64,000 nucleotides of DNA from Chlorobiota bacterium (GTDB lineage Bacteria > Bacteroidota > Ignavibacteria > OLB7). The translations under genes and the position numbers were made by a program. Below the pieces are notes generated by a model. The model had not been told where the DNA came from, ran no database searches, and saw nothing but the letters and a program-made list of their open reading frames with translations. This document shows positions 63,809-64,000 of this stretch, piece after piece. The DNA lies in NCBI GenBank assembly GCA_028287785.1, contig JAQBOZ010000005.1, positions 62,001 through 126,000 of the forward strand, read 5' to 3'. Within the stretch, counting starts at the first letter, position 1; each line of letters starts with the position of its first letter.

Positions 63809-64000
63809 CAGTGGCAACTCAGTATTCGATGAGTTTCATAATGATCAGAATCATGTCCATCATCCGGCATCCCTCTCCAAGCCCCATCGGGGCGAACCGG
63901 TTGTAGCAATGCCACGTGTTCCATAATCTCAAGCTCCATCGGAGCGTGCCATTCGGCATGGATGCGAAGATGGTTCGCTCCCACGGAGCTTGAGCGGGAA
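63809..64000. repeat. Miniature element, copy F (cut by window edge)
   Basis: It begins with a diverged left end (CAGTGGCAACTCAG) and continues with the family's interior: AGCCCCATCGGGGCG, GGTTGTAGCAATGCCAC, AAGCTCCATCGGAGCGTGC and its facing arm. It runs off the window end before the right terminus. Confidence 0.75.

Overview
The window reads as a piece of a high-GC chromosome of the Bacteroidota/Chlorobiota side of the FCB group. The evidence is several large secreted proteins ending in type IX (Por-type) sorting domains, a DUF4402 protein, Big_5 and HYDIN/choice-of-anchor D surface proteins, and dense gene-by-gene intergenic repeats. A Kapaibacterium-like lineage would fit, but that is inference. 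No tRNA, rRNA, CRISPR array or complete transposase gene was found.

Left part (1-21004), almost all on the minus strand. An edge-truncated serine beta-lactamase-like hydrolase is followed by three small isolated genes: an NTF2-like protein, a RadC-like protein that has lost its metal ligands, and a DUF4402 protein. Then comes a cell-envelope signalling locus. It runs Ser/Thr kinase, PP2C phosphatase, FhaA-like FHA protein, second FHA protein, methyltransferase, VanW protein and class B penicillin-binding protein, and ends with a SEDS (FtsW/RodA) glycosyltransferase. The content matches the actinobacterial pknB-pstP-rodA-pbpA-fhaA locus. It is split between the PBP and SEDS genes by a Cu/Ag efflux operon (Cys-rich protein, cusC, cusB, cusA) flanked by two copies of a miniature transposable element.

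Middle part (21328-38477), mostly plus strand, is largely housekeeping: O-methyltransferase, riboflavin synthase, gamma-glutamyltransferase, tRNA methyltransferase TrmO, a GT-C membrane protein, EttA, prolyl-tRNA synthetase, then a secreted beta-helix protein and a Big_5 lipoprotein. A small AT-richer patch (about 23.9-24.8 kb) holds an uncertain gene.

Right part (38546-64000). Two big type IX-secreted proteins and an ECF sigma/anti-sigma pair lie on the minus strand, divergent from a HYDIN-type secreted protein and a tandem-OmpA protein. The HYDIN-type gene has a terminator-like structured leader. Next is an unusual regulator fusing IS630-type DNA-binding domains to a LuxR-type HTH, followed by a secreted Cys-rich protein and a 48-codon truncated paralogue of the regulator. 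A minus-strand run of secreted or envelope enzymes follows (metallophosphoesterase, M28 and M24 peptidases, three related secreted proteins, a YacP-like NYN protein), then an ABC exporter.

Three repeat families occupy the intergenic spaces: (1) a roughly 250-300 bp element with GGTAGTGACTCA terminal inverted repeats and 8-bp target duplications; (2) a roughly 50-110 bp element of GC-rich hairpins found after many stop codons; (3) a 25-bp inverted repeat around ettA's promoter region.
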